NCBI GenBank assembly: GCA_024644125.1
Contig: JAHELQ010000001.1
Location: 1 to 54,192, forward strand
Length of the DNA stretch: 54,192 bases
Direction: 5' to 3'
Source of the DNA: Candidatus Aminicenantota bacterium
Lineage (GTDB): Bacteria; Acidobacteriota; Aminicenantia; UBA2199
In this document: piece by piece, positions 18,095-26,158 of the stretch
Position numbering within the stretch: the first letter of the stretch is position 1
How the letters are laid out: every line of letters starts with the position of its first letter
Made by a program: the position numbers and the translations under genes
The notes under the pieces: model-generated
The model's input: the letters and a program-made list of their open reading frames with translations, nothing else
What the model was told of the DNA's origin: nothing
The model's database searches: none

Positions 18095-19058
18095 TTTTGG
18101 CAGACATTTTCGAGTCACTATATTTGGAGAATCTCACGGATATGGCGTAGGAATAGTTGTTGACGGCTGCCCTCCAGGAATCCCTCTCGAAGAAAAAGAT
18201 TTCGAGGCGGATCTCTCGCGACGCAAAAGCGGTTCAAAAGGCACGACTCCAAGAAAAGAGCCCGATCTCCCTCAAATCCTATCAGGAGTTTATAATAATC
18301 ATACCACCGGAGCTCCATTGACGATCCTGTTTGCCAATACAAATACACGCTCACGCGACTACGAAGCCCTCAAACACATCCCCAGGCCAGGCCATGCAGA
18401 TTTTACCGCATCAAAAAAATACGGCGGCTTCCATGATCCTCGCGGAGGTGGCCATTTTTCTGGCCGTTTGACTCTTGCAATTACTGCCGCCGGTGTGATT
18501 GCTAAAAAAATCATCGTTCCAATCCAGATCGAGGCAACTCTTCAAGAAGCCGGAGGGAATTTAAATATTTCTGAAGCTATTGATCAAGCAATCGAAGCCA
18601 AAGATTCCATCGGAGGCGTCGTCCAGTGCCGCGCCACAGGCGTTCCCACCAGCCTTGGCGAACCGTTTTTCGATTCAGTTGAGTCTCTCACCAGCCACAT
18701 GATGTTCTCGATCCCCGCCATCAAGGGAATCGAATTCGGCTCAGGGTTTCAAGCGGCCTCCATGAAGGGTAGCATGAATAATGACCGGATCATCTCCATC
18801 ACTGGAAAAACCGCCACCAATCATGACGGTGGAATAAACGGCGGCATTACAAATGGCAACGACATCGTGTTCCGGGTAGCTGTAAAACCCACACCATCCA
18901 TTTCTTCTCCCCAGGAAACCATCAATATCAAAACTAACCAAATGGAACGATTGATCATCGATGGCCGGCACGACGCCTGCATTGCACTTCGGATCCCGGT
19001 AGTGGTGGAAGCTGGTTTCGCAATCGTATTAGCAGATTTACTGCACCTCCAGAAATGA
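18087..19058 (+). CDS. aroC: Chorismate synthase
   Basis: About 323 residues; it converts EPSP to chorismate using reduced FMN. The N-terminal NSFGRHFRVTIFGESHG and the later RPGHADFTASKKYG, RGGGHFSGRLT and DGRHDACIALR are typical of the family. It is somewhat shorter than the usual 350-390 residues. The GTG at 18087 is preferred as start: AGGAGG at 18073-18078 is eight bases upstream, whereas the in-frame GTG at 18081 is only two bases away, and family members begin at MNSFG. It overlaps aroA by eight bases and is the last gene of the operon. Confidence 0.95.
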   Translation: MNSFGRHFRVTIFGESHGYGVGIVVDGCPPGIPLEEKDFEADLSRRKSGSKGTTPRKEPDLPQILSGVYNNHTTGAPLTILFANTNTRSRDYEALKHIPRPGHADFTASKKYGGFHDPRGGGHFSGRLTLAITAAGVIAKKIIVPIQIEATLQEAGGNLNISEAIDQAIEAKDSIGGVVQCRATGVPTSLGEPFFDSVESLTSHMMFSIPAIKGIEFGSGFQAASMKGSMNNDRIISITGKTATNHDGGINGGITNGNDIVFRVAVKPTPSISSPQETINIKTNQMERLIIDGRHDACIALRIPVVVEAGFAIVLADLLHLQK

Positions 19059-19215
19059 TTTCCTAAATCTGCATTTTTTCAAAAGTTAACCAGATAGGGG
19101 ATAGAAGTTCATAATTTTCAGTATTTCAATCATTCTGGAAGTATGTTAAAAAATATCTTGATCTGATATGGTTTTCAAAACCCACAGAAAATTTCCATTT
19201 TAAAGGACATTTACA

Positions 19216-19593
19216 ATGAACGTACACCAGCAATCGGCAAATAATATCGCATGCTTCATCTTAAGGCAAAAAGGTTCCAATCTCGCAAACTTGTCAATGG
19301 AGAGTCTGGCAAAAACTTTTAAACTGAACATAAACGAGCTTCGCGAAATAACCCTTGACAATGATGGAACCTCTATCGATAAATTCCTGAATCTCCAGAA
19401 AGTATTCCTTGCAATGAAAACATTGGAAAAGAACCCTCAAATCACTACAAAAGACCTTGCAGCTAGTTGCGGTTTCACCGATCACGATACTTTTACTAGA
19501 GAATTCACCAATTACTTTCTCATAGATCCGCAGAAATGCATCGATATCAAAGCAAATGCGCCATTCCTTAAAAGACTGTACAACGACTTATAA
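19216..19593 (+). CDS. Small single-domain AraC-type DNA-binding protein
   Basis: A 125-residue protein that appears to be just an AraC/XylS DNA-binding region: an N-terminal helical part with a first helix-turn-helix (residues about 20-55), then the second, with TTKDLAASCGFTDHDTFTREF followed by the conserved DPQKC turn. There is no ligand-binding domain, so regulation would be by level or by partner proteins. An AAAGGA ribosome-binding site lies about nine bases before ATG. It stands 157 bases after aroC on the same strand and might regulate the aro operon or the peptide genes, but nothing in the sequence proves a target. Confidence 0.75.
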   Translation: MNVHQQSANNIACFILRQKGSNLANLSMESLAKTFKLNINELREITLDNDGTSIDKFLNLQKVFLAMKTLEKNPQITTKDLAASCGFTDHDTFTREFTNYFLIDPQKCIDIKANAPFLKRLYNDL

Positions 19594-20051
19594 TAAACAT
19601 TGGATATCTAAAAATTGCATTTCACTCATGCAGTTGCGTCATCCTTGATATCATTTTTGATCATACCCCGCAGGAAATTCTTCTTCGGACTTAACTATAT
19701 AGTAAAAAACACCACCAGGCATAGTTATATAAAGATTTAAGAAAAACAGATTTCCCCAAAGCTTTCCGTAAATAAATATAGCAACACCCCTTACCGAAGG
19801 CACCCTTGAGGATCACTGAGAATAGCTCAGGATCGTCGATCGCACCAAAAGAATATTTAATTCCTTGCGCCCGAGCAGGATTCCCGTCAACCCCGAAAAG
19901 GTTACCCATAGGTACCAAATAAAATCAAAAGATTACTAAATATAGTGTAAGTGTAAACAATATATTCCGTATGTCGGATACGTCATATTATGTTAACAAG
20001 AAATTAGGTTTCAAAATTCTCAAAATTTTATGAAATCATATTATAAAAAAG
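19594..20051. other. 458-bp convergent intergenic region, no clear gene
   Basis: The AraC-like gene and parB converge on this A/T-rich region. A 75-codon frame on the - strand (19691-19918, TTG start) matches nothing I recognise and lacks a ribosome-binding site. Near the parB end, CGTAT-GTCGG-ATACG (19968-19982) is a small inverted repeat carrying the same GTCGG core as the repeats upstream of parA. I see no RNA gene or strong terminator. Confidence 0.5.
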
Positions 20052-20927
20052 CTAGTTCAGAGTCTCTAAATCGAATTCTTTAATACGGTTTTCTTTGATG
20101 TCGAGAATCAATTTCTCCAGGGCTACAATTAGTTTCACTCGATCGTAACTCCTGGCATTGATTTTAAAATCTATTTTTACAGCCTTATCCTCAGTTATAA
20201 ATTTGAATTTGAACAAATTCTTCGATGGACTGTGCTTGGAAGGATTTTCGCTATTTTCTTCTTTTCTCTGTTCTTTTATTTTGTCTCTAGAAAATGGTTC
20301 TTCCTGGTATTGATCCAGAACATCAGACATTTTATCTATCTCTTCAAGTTTTACCAATTCGAGGAGAAATGTCTTCGATTGAATGTTCAGATCCATGCAA
20401 CGTTGGGCAATCTCCGCAGGCAAATCTGTAATGCGAATCAGCTCCGTGACTGTTACGCGGGATTTTCCTATTTTTTGAGAAATTTCTTGATGAGTATATC
20501 CATATATTTCGGATAGCGTTTTTAAAGAATATGCTGCTTCCAGAATTGTTAAATCTTTTCTCTGGACATTTTCTACAATCGAAATCTCCAAAGCTTCATT
20601 GTCTGGAATATCATACTCAATTGACGGTACTTCCTTGAGTTCGGCCAATTGAGCTGCCCTAAAACGGCGTTCTCCAGCGATTATTTCAAACTTCCCATCT
20701 TTCGGCCTTACGATGATAGGTTCGATGATTCCTTTCTCTCGAATTGAATCTGAGAGTTCCTGTAAATCTCCAAAATCTTTTCGCGGTTGCAAAACATTCG
20801 GGATAATTTTGTCTGTAGGGATATTTCTAATGATTGTGGTCTTCGTACGAAAGGCGATTTCATCTACCAGGTGGTTGTCGTGTTTTAATCTGATGGAACT
20901 GGGAAGTCCTTTTTTAGCTTTAACCAT
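20052..20927 (-). CDS. parB: ParB/Spo0J-family partition protein
   Basis: A 291-residue protein that binds parS sites and acts as a CTP-dependent clamp in chromosome or replicon segregation. The N-terminal ParB/Srx domain has QPRKDFGDLQELSDSI, the CTP-binding GERRFRAAQLA and the ENVQRKDL motif; a central helix-turn-helix (YTHQEISQKIGKSRVTVT) recognises DNA; a C-terminal dimerisation region follows an acidic/lysine-rich linker (QEEPFSRDKIKEQRKEE). Its ATG lies eight bases inside parA, so the two are co-translated. Length and order fit a chromosomal Soj/Spo0J pair rather than a plasmid type Ib system. Confidence 0.93.
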   Translation of the reverse strand: MVKAKKGLPSSIRLKHDNHLVDEIAFRTKTTIIRNIPTDKIIPNVLQPRKDFGDLQELSDSIREKGIIEPIIVRPKDGKFEIIAGERRFRAAQLAELKEVPSIEYDIPDNEALEISIVENVQRKDLTILEAAYSLKTLSEIYGYTHQEISQKIGKSRVTVTELIRITDLPAEIAQRCMDLNIQSKTFLLELVKLEEIDKMSDVLDQYQEEPFSRDKIKEQRKEENSENPSKHSPSKNLFKFKFITEDKAVKIDFKINARSYDRVKLIVALEKLILDIKENRIKEFDLETLN

Positions 20928-21675
20928 GATTCAACACTTCCTCCGCTAACTTTTGGTATTCAATGGCACCCCTTGACTCAGGGGCAAATGTAAATATTGA
21001 TTCTTTATAAGCGGGGCTTTCCTCCAGCCTGACATTTTTGGAAATAATAGTTTTAAATACTTTGTTTCCGAATAACTGCTTGATATGATCTTCACTGTCC
21101 TTGGCAATAATGGTTCGCTTATCATATAGTGTGATTAATACTCCAAGGATTGCGAGATCTGGATTGCTGCGACTTTTTACCTTTTCATAGGTTTCCAGCA
21201 AATCATCAGTTCCTTCCAAAGCGTAATAGGACGCCTGAATTGGAATCAACAGATGCGATGCTGCAACAAGTGTATTTATTGTGATCAAACCAAGCGTCGG
21301 CGGGGTATCTACAATGATGATATCGTATTTGTGCTTAAGCGATTCAATACGATCTTTAAGGCGGAAGTGACCATCGATCTCCCCTATCAATTTGGATTCA
21401 AGTTTGGCCAGGGATATCGATGCCGGAATAATATCGAGATTTTTTATATTTGTGGGATGAATGACGTCCTCTATACTGATTTCCGTACTCTCAAGAAGAT
21501 CAAAGACTGTGTATTTGATCCCATGGGGATCGATAAACGATACAGTAGAGTTGGCCTGCGGATCCATATCGACGACTAATACCCGTTTTCCCATAAAAGC
21601 AAGTCCAGCAGAGAGATTCACAGAGGTGGTAGTTTTTCCGACGCCACCTTTTTGATTTGCTATCGTAATAATCAC
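20920..21675 (-). CDS. parA: ParA/Soj-family partition ATPase
   Basis: A 251-residue P-loop ATPase that works with ParB in DNA segregation. The deviant Walker A NQKGGVGKTTT begins near residue 7, Walker A' is VLVVDMDPQAN, and Walker B is DIIIVDTPPTLG. There is no N-terminal DNA-binding extension, so it is the short Soj-like form. The start is GTG with GAGGAG seven bases upstream. A consensus-like promoter and inverted repeats lie just upstream. Confidence 0.95.
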   Translation of the reverse strand: MIITIANQKGGVGKTTTSVNLSAGLAFMGKRVLVVDMDPQANSTVSFIDPHGIKYTVFDLLESTEISIEDVIHPTNIKNLDIIPASISLAKLESKLIGEIDGHFRLKDRIESLKHKYDIIIVDTPPTLGLITINTLVAASHLLIPIQASYYALEGTDDLLETYEKVKSRSNPDLAILGVLITLYDKRTIIAKDSEDHIKQLFGNKVFKTIISKNVRLEESPAYKESIFTFAPESRGAIEYQKLAEEVLNHG

Positions 21676-21738
21676 AATTCAGCTCCTCTTAATTTTCAGT
21701 GATAATTCAAAAAACCATTAACATGGTCATGCAAATTA

Positions 21739-21767
21739 ATATTATTCCACTTGTGCCGATTTGTCAA
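21739..21767 (-). promoter_or_regulatory. parAB promoter with embedded operator-like repeat
   Basis: On the - strand a perfect TTGACA (21767-21762) is followed after 17 nt by TAATAT (21744-21739). The -35 box lies inside the spacer of the inverted repeat TGCCGA-N11-TCGGCA (21754-21776), a position expected for a repressor site. The transcript would have a leader of about 57 nt before the parA GTG. Confidence 0.55.
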
Positions 21768-21893
21768 GATTCGGCAAATGAGTAAAATTATTTTTCAAAT
21801 ATTTTTATCATTTCAAATATTTAGATTGTATTTCGGCACACCGACATACAATTCATGTTTTTATTTTTGTATTATGTCGGCATGTCGACATAA
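21754..21893. repeat. Cluster of GTCGG/CCGAC inverted repeats upstream of parA
   Basis: Three dyads lie in 140 bases: TGCCGA-N11-TCGGCA (21754-21776); ATTGTATTTCGG-CACA-CCGACATACAAT (21825-21852; 12-bp arms, one mismatch); and TTATGTCG-N6-CGACATAA (21872-21893). All contain a TGTCGG-like half site. A related small dyad is at 19968-19982, on the other side of parAB. They are candidate operators or centromere (parS) sites. They do not resemble the canonical parS palindrome of Spo0J proteins. Confidence 0.6.
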
Positions 21894-21914
21894 CAAAATT
21901 CGATGAAGACAGCC

Positions 21915-23246
21915 TCAAAGGGAATATTTTTTATTTATGGAAGCCGATATTTTGAAAAAGATCGGGATACCTTCAAGGTCGAGTTCTTGTTGAATTCGCC
22001 GCTTCAACCAGGTTTCGTCCGAAGTTTTTAATCGATCTGTACTTTTTGAAAAGAAATTAATGAAAAAAGGTCGGTATGATTCAATTGAAGCATACTTCGA
22101 TACAAATTTATTATTGGCTTCGGTAAGTATTTTTTTCTCATGCAGAATATGTTGAATAAGTTCATTCAGATTGGCGGCTTTGATCTTTGTGATCAACCGT
22201 TGATTGATTAATTCCGCCTTATCTATCACCTGGAAGATATTCTTACCAGAAGAGGCGGACGTCAATACAAAAGGGGCGAAGTAGAAAAAATTGAAACGCT
22301 CCTTCAATTTTCTTACGAATGAATCCGCTTTTTGTTGATCTAACACAAGATCCCACTTGTTACATGCGACAACGACCGGCTTTGCGGATTTCAAGATTTT
22401 TTGCGCGATAAACAAATCATTTCTGTCGATTTTTCTGGATATATCAATAACAAAGATAATAATATCGGCGTTTTTGATGTCTTTTTCAGCACGAATCACG
22501 GCTGCGCTCTCAGTATCTTCTTTTACCTTTTGAAGCTTTCGGATTCCGGCATTGTCAACAAGAATGAACGTCTTGTTGTTCCGTTTGATTTCTAAATCCA
22601 CAGAATCCCTGGTCGTTCCGGGCAGCGGGCTGACGATAACATATTCGTCATTTAGAATACGATTGATGATTGATGATTTACCGACATTCGGCTTGCCTAT
22701 GATACTGATCCGGGTGGGAGCTTCCTCTTCTTTGCCTATTTCGCCAGCGGAACCGGGAAAATACACCAACACTCGATCTAATAGTTCTTCTATACCGTTG
22801 TTATGTTCGGCTGATATAAAAACAAAGTCCTGCTTCAAAGCGTAATAGGATGACGAGGGTAGAAATTTCTCCGGGTTATCGATCTTGTTGATGACAGGAA
22901 TTATGTTTGAATTCAATTTTACGATATCCAGATAGAGATCTTTCTCGTACCCTATCAGATCTCGTTTCCCGTCGAATAAAAAGATGACTAGATCAGATTT
23001 TTCGGCCTCACGTAATACCCTTTTATTTATTTCCTTCGTTATAATATCACTGTCATCAAAAAAGCCGCCGGAATCCTGGAGATAAAATTTCCGCCCGTTA
23101 ATATCCAGCGGTTTTTTATAAATATCACGGGTCATTCCGGGATCGTGGTGTACTAACGCTTTTCGCTTGCCGATTAATTTGTTAAATAATGTTGATTTTC
23201 CTGTGTTGGGCACGCCAACTATTGTTATTAATGGTATTTTACTCAT
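21915..23246 (-). CDS. der: Ribosome-assembly GTPase Der (EngA)
   Basis: A 443-residue protein with two tandem GTPase domains and a C-terminal KH-like domain, needed for 50S subunit maturation. G-domain 1: GVPNTGKST, DPGMTRD, DSGG, NKID. G-domain 2: GKPNVGKSS, PLPGTTRDSV, DNAG, NKWD. The first P-loop has GVPNTGKS rather than the usual GRPNVGKS. The start is placed at 23246 (MSKIPLITIVG), three bases after the ispF stop; an in-frame ATG at 23285 would add 13 unconserved residues and overlap ispF. It is the last gene of a PIN-TRAM/ispF/der set. Confidence 0.95.
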   Translation of the reverse strand: MSKIPLITIVGVPNTGKSTLFNKLIGKRKALVHHDPGMTRDIYKKPLDINGRKFYLQDSGGFFDDSDIITKEINKRVLREAEKSDLVIFLFDGKRDLIGYEKDLYLDIVKLNSNIIPVINKIDNPEKFLPSSSYYALKQDFVFISAEHNNGIEELLDRVLVYFPGSAGEIGKEEEAPTRISIIGKPNVGKSSIINRILNDEYVIVSPLPGTTRDSVDLEIKRNNKTFILVDNAGIRKLQKVKEDTESAAVIRAEKDIKNADIIIFVIDISRKIDRNDLFIAQKILKSAKPVVVACNKWDLVLDQQKADSFVRKLKERFNFFYFAPFVLTSASSGKNIFQVIDKAELINQRLITKIKAANLNELIQHILHEKKILTEANNKFVSKYASIESYRPFFINFFSKSTDRLKTSDETWLKRRIQQELDLEGIPIFFKISASINKKYSL

Positions 23247-23248
23247 GT

Positions 23249-23740
23249 TTAAGTTGTTTTCCTGACCATGGATACGCAGAAGCATTCGATAGCTTCTCCC
23301 CTGCCTACCGCATCGGTCTCAATTTTTTCTTTTGTTTTAGCCTTTACATTTATTGAAGCGAATGGGATGTTTAAAAGCGAAGCCAATGTCGTACGGATGG
23401 CATCCTTGTGAATACTAATTTTGGGTTGCTCCGCCACCAGGACGCAATCGACGTTCATGATTTCGAAGTTCTGTTCGCGTAGTAACCGGGTGGTCTCTTC
23501 AAGTAGTATCTTACTGTCTATGTTCTTGTATTGGGGGTCGGTATCGGGGAACTGTTGACCGATATCGTCTTCCCCGATAGCTCCCAATAATGAATCGATC
23601 AAGGCGTGGATCAACACATCACCGTCTGAGTGGGCGATGAATTTCAGTTGATCCGAAACCTTGATACCGCCTATGTAAAGCCCGCTACCTACTGTCAATC
23701 GATGAATATCGTAACCAATACCGGACCTTATCTTCAACAT
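23249..23740 (-). CDS. ispF: 2-C-methyl-D-erythritol 2,4-cyclodiphosphate synthase
   Basis: A 163-residue enzyme of the MEP isoprenoid pathway that cyclises CDP-ME 2-phosphate. The metal-binding DIHR (GYDIHRL) near the N terminus, HSDGDVLIHALIDSLLGA, the conserved DIGQQFPDTDP, and the C-terminal KAKTKEKIETDAVGRGEAIE are all present. The length is normal. Only two bases separate it from the PIN-TRAM gene, and the der start follows its stop closely, so the three are one transcription unit. No ispD lies between them, although the yacL-ispD-ispF order is common in other bacteria. Confidence 0.96.
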   Translation of the reverse strand: MLKIRSGIGYDIHRLTVGSGLYIGGIKVSDQLKFIAHSDGDVLIHALIDSLLGAIGEDDIGQQFPDTDPQYKNIDSKILLEETTRLLREQNFEIMNVDCVLVAEQPKISIHKDAIRTTLASLLNIPFASINVKAKTKEKIETDAVGRGEAIECFCVSMVRKTT

Positions 23741-23742
23741 AC

Positions 23743-24723
23743 TTATATCTTTTTACCAAAAATCATTTTCCCGGTGGTGGACTGCAACACCGATGTCACT
23801 TCAATTTCTACATTTTTTCCAATATCGTATTTCGCATCGTCAATAACAATCATCGTACCGTCATCAAGATACGAGATTCCCTGCTTCTTCTCTTTTCCTT
23901 CTTTGGAGATGTGAACTTTCAAATGCTCACCGGGATAAACGATCGGCTTCAATCCGAAGGCTAATTCGTTGACATTTAATACTTTAACATCCTGCAATTT
24001 GGCAATTCGGCTGAGGTTTACATCATTGGTGATCACCTTGTAATTGTTTTCTTTTGCCAGTAACACCAACTTCTGGTCGACCTCTTTTACATTTGCAACA
24101 TTCTTGTTAAGAATGGTAACCCTTGTATTGCTATTTTTCTGCAATTGTTCGATTACGTCCAAACCACGTTTTCCCCTGATCTTTTTATTGGGATCGTTTG
24201 AGTCAGCTATCAATTGAAGCTCCGCAAGAACGAATTGGGTGACGATGAGTTCCCCCTCAATGAATCCTGTCTGAATGATAGGAACGATTCTGCCATCGAT
24301 AATCGCGCTGGTATCTAGAATAAAAGTCTCTGTAAAGGCGCTGCTGCCTCTAAAGAATTCCTTGATATTCAGGGGCGCGAACAAGTTCGGTTTATGAATG
24401 CCGATAAAGAGACCTGTAACCGGCAAACCAAATAAAAAGAGAGACTTGAAGAAAATGTAAGCGGAAAAGGACATAGTGAGTAAATCGAATAACCGGAACA
24501 TGACATACCCAAGCACCACTCCACCCAGAATACCGATGGTGACACTCCACACATATTTTAACTCCGTTTTTTTTATCCTTAGAGCTAAAACCGATAGAGC
24601 GAGAGCGCAGGCGCCTCCGATAAGGGCTCCCAATAAATTGTTATCCATCTGAAACGGCGGATGTCTGTATCCAATTAATGCAAAAATAGCTATAAAGACT
24701 AATTTATAAAAATAGATTAGCAT
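23743..24723 (-). CDS. Membrane-anchored PIN-TRAM domain protein (YacL family)
   Basis: A 326-residue protein. The N-terminal 120 residues hold about four hydrophobic segments. A PIN nuclease domain (about 138-260) follows with the acidic residues expected for metal binding: FILDTSAIIDGRI, the Glu in LAELQLIAD and the Asp in ITNDVNL. A C-terminal TRAM RNA-binding domain (about 270-326) carries YPGEHLKVHI and YLDDGTMIVIDDA. The family (YacL of Bacillus and relatives) is thought to be a membrane-tethered RNase; its substrate is not known from this sequence. AAGGAG lies upstream of the ATG. It is the first gene of the ispF-der unit. Confidence 0.9.
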   Translation of the reverse strand: MLIYFYKLVFIAIFALIGYRHPPFQMDNNLLGALIGGACALALSVLALRIKKTELKYVWSVTIGILGGVVLGYVMFRLFDLLTMSFSAYIFFKSLFLFGLPVTGLFIGIHKPNLFAPLNIKEFFRGSSAFTETFILDTSAIIDGRIVPIIQTGFIEGELIVTQFVLAELQLIADSNDPNKKIRGKRGLDVIEQLQKNSNTRVTILNKNVANVKEVDQKLVLLAKENNYKVITNDVNLSRIAKLQDVKVLNVNELAFGLKPIVYPGEHLKVHISKEGKEKKQGISYLDDGTMIVIDDAKYDIGKNVEIEVTSVLQSTTGKMIFGKKI

Positions 24724-24848
24724 TTTTTTCTCCTTCTATAATAAATATTGTTATAATTTTACCAGATTGTACACAAATTTTCTACCCTTTGATAACCAAA
24801 GCTATTATATTTGTTCATTTATTACGTTAATATTCAACAATTAAGGGG

Positions 24849-26066
24849 TTATTCCACCGAAATCACAATCCGATCGTTCTTAAATTTATCAACCGAAACC
24901 AGCTTAATATAAGCATATTGCTTCGTTTCATCAATGGTGATTTCATAGTCCTGGTCCTTTTTATAAAATTTCGGGAATACAGTTATTTTTTTGATTTTTT
25001 TCAATTCAAACTGTTTCGCTGAAATTTCAATGTTACTGATTTCACGTAAATCCATGGAATTGTTAAAAATCTCAGGGGAAATATTCTTCAAGCGCGGGGA
25101 ACGCAGGAAGCCACCCTTGATAATCTTTTTTTCCAGAAGATTTTTCTTTGTATCCAGCATATAATGCACTGAATTAATGGTTGTTTGCATCTCCGAATTC
25201 TTCTCTCCGAGATCGCCAATCTTAACCATGAGATTCTGTTTTTCCTGGTTTAAGTCATCCACCTGGCCGATTATTTGATCTCTTTTTTGTTCAAGAACCT
25301 TTATATCATCTGCTAGTTTGTCTTTTTCCGCAATAGCGTTATCCCGGGCATCGACTAACTGTTGCTTCGCTTTTCTACGAATGGCGTTCGGAGAAATAGG
25401 CGCGCCTCCCTGCGTGATGAATGTTCCGTATTCTTCTCCCGAATAGAAATTCCATACTTTGAAGCCGGGAATCAATGGTTCAAACATGGCTGTACGTTCA
25501 ATGAGCTGGAGGGCGCGGCTCTTTTCGACGCCTTTTTCGTTCAACAAAAAGTCCATGGCGATTTGATAATGGTTTTCTCCCTGAGTCACAACGTGGGGCG
25601 ACGGCAGCAATGCTTCCAGGATTTTTATCTTCCCCTGTAGCTCAGAGATTTCATCGTTTTTTTCCAGTATATCCCCTAACAGGGTTTTGATAGATACATC
25701 CTTTTCGTTTTGGATCTTTGCTTCCAGCAATTGTTTTTCATCATCGGTCAGATTGAGTCCATCCATCGTGGGCAATGTCTCGCCTGTTTTTTCGCGATAA
25801 TCCTTGATAAGCTCAATAATCTCGCCTTGTTTCTGATTTACGTCTGTCTCCAGGTTCCGGATTTTGGCAACCAATTTGTGCATCTGCTTGACTTTTGGGG
25901 AACCTGTACTTTTATCTTTAAACACTCCAAAAACAAGAATCAACGACAATGCCACCACAATGACTCCAAGTATTGCGATAACAGCATACAGAGCCTTAGG
26001 CTTTCTTTTTTCCTCCCCGATCATGGTGGTAGGTTGGGCATCGATTCTTTTTGTTTCATCCGACAT
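24849..26066 (-). CDS. Membrane-anchored coiled-coil protein with a LysM-like segment, unknown function
   Basis: A 405-residue protein. A short charged N-terminal tail of about 20 residues is followed by one strong membrane helix (about 22-45), then two coiled-coil stretches (about 55-160 and 230-310) rich in Lys, Glu and Gln. Between them is a segment with HVVTQGENHYQIA and FKVWNFYSGEEYGTFI that looks like a degenerate LysM (peptidoglycan-binding) unit. The C-terminal 90 residues look like a small beta domain. The topology is probably N-in with the bulk in the periplasm or outside. The start is chosen at ATG 26066, preceded by GGAGGT (26076-26071), rather than the in-frame start at 26087. 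It has its own strong promoter. I do not recognise a named family; a role in envelope organisation is a guess. Confidence 0.8.
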   Translation of the reverse strand: MSDETKRIDAQPTTMIGEEKRKPKALYAVIAILGVIVVALSLILVFGVFKDKSTGSPKVKQMHKLVAKIRNLETDVNQKQGEIIELIKDYREKTGETLPTMDGLNLTDDEKQLLEAKIQNEKDVSIKTLLGDILEKNDEISELQGKIKILEALLPSPHVVTQGENHYQIAMDFLLNEKGVEKSRALQLIERTAMFEPLIPGFKVWNFYSGEEYGTFITQGGAPISPNAIRRKAKQQLVDARDNAIAEKDKLADDIKVLEQKRDQIIGQVDDLNQEKQNLMVKIGDLGEKNSEMQTTINSVHYMLDTKKNLLEKKIIKGGFLRSPRLKNISPEIFNNSMDLREISNIEISAKQFELKKIKKITVFPKFYKKDQDYEITIDETKQYAYIKLVSVDKFKNDRIVISVE

Positions 26067-26092
26067 ATTAACCTCCGTAATATACAAAAATG

Positions 26093-26122
26093 ATTATATG
26101 TCAACAATCGTAATTATGTCAA
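26093..26122 (-). promoter_or_regulatory. Strong sigma70/A-type promoter of the coiled-coil gene
   Basis: On the - strand, TTGACA (26122-26117), an 18-nt spacer and TATAAT (26098-26093): both boxes are perfect. A second TTGACA (26104-26099) abuts the -10 box and is probably fortuitous. The expected transcript start is near 26086, about 20 nt before the start codon at 26066. Confidence 0.75.
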
Positions 26123-26158
26123 GGAAACAAGCCCTGCAAAAGTACGGTTATATTGCGT

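Noticed and set aside
19691..19918. A 75-codon - strand frame in the parB/AraC gap
   Set aside because: TTG start without a ribosome-binding site, no recognisable motif, A/T-rich surroundings; too little to call a gene or a remnant.
23246..23285. Longer N terminus for Der starting at 23285
   Set aside because: The added 13 residues overlap ispF and are not part of the family's N terminus; ATG 23246 gives MSKIPLITIVG directly before the first P-loop.
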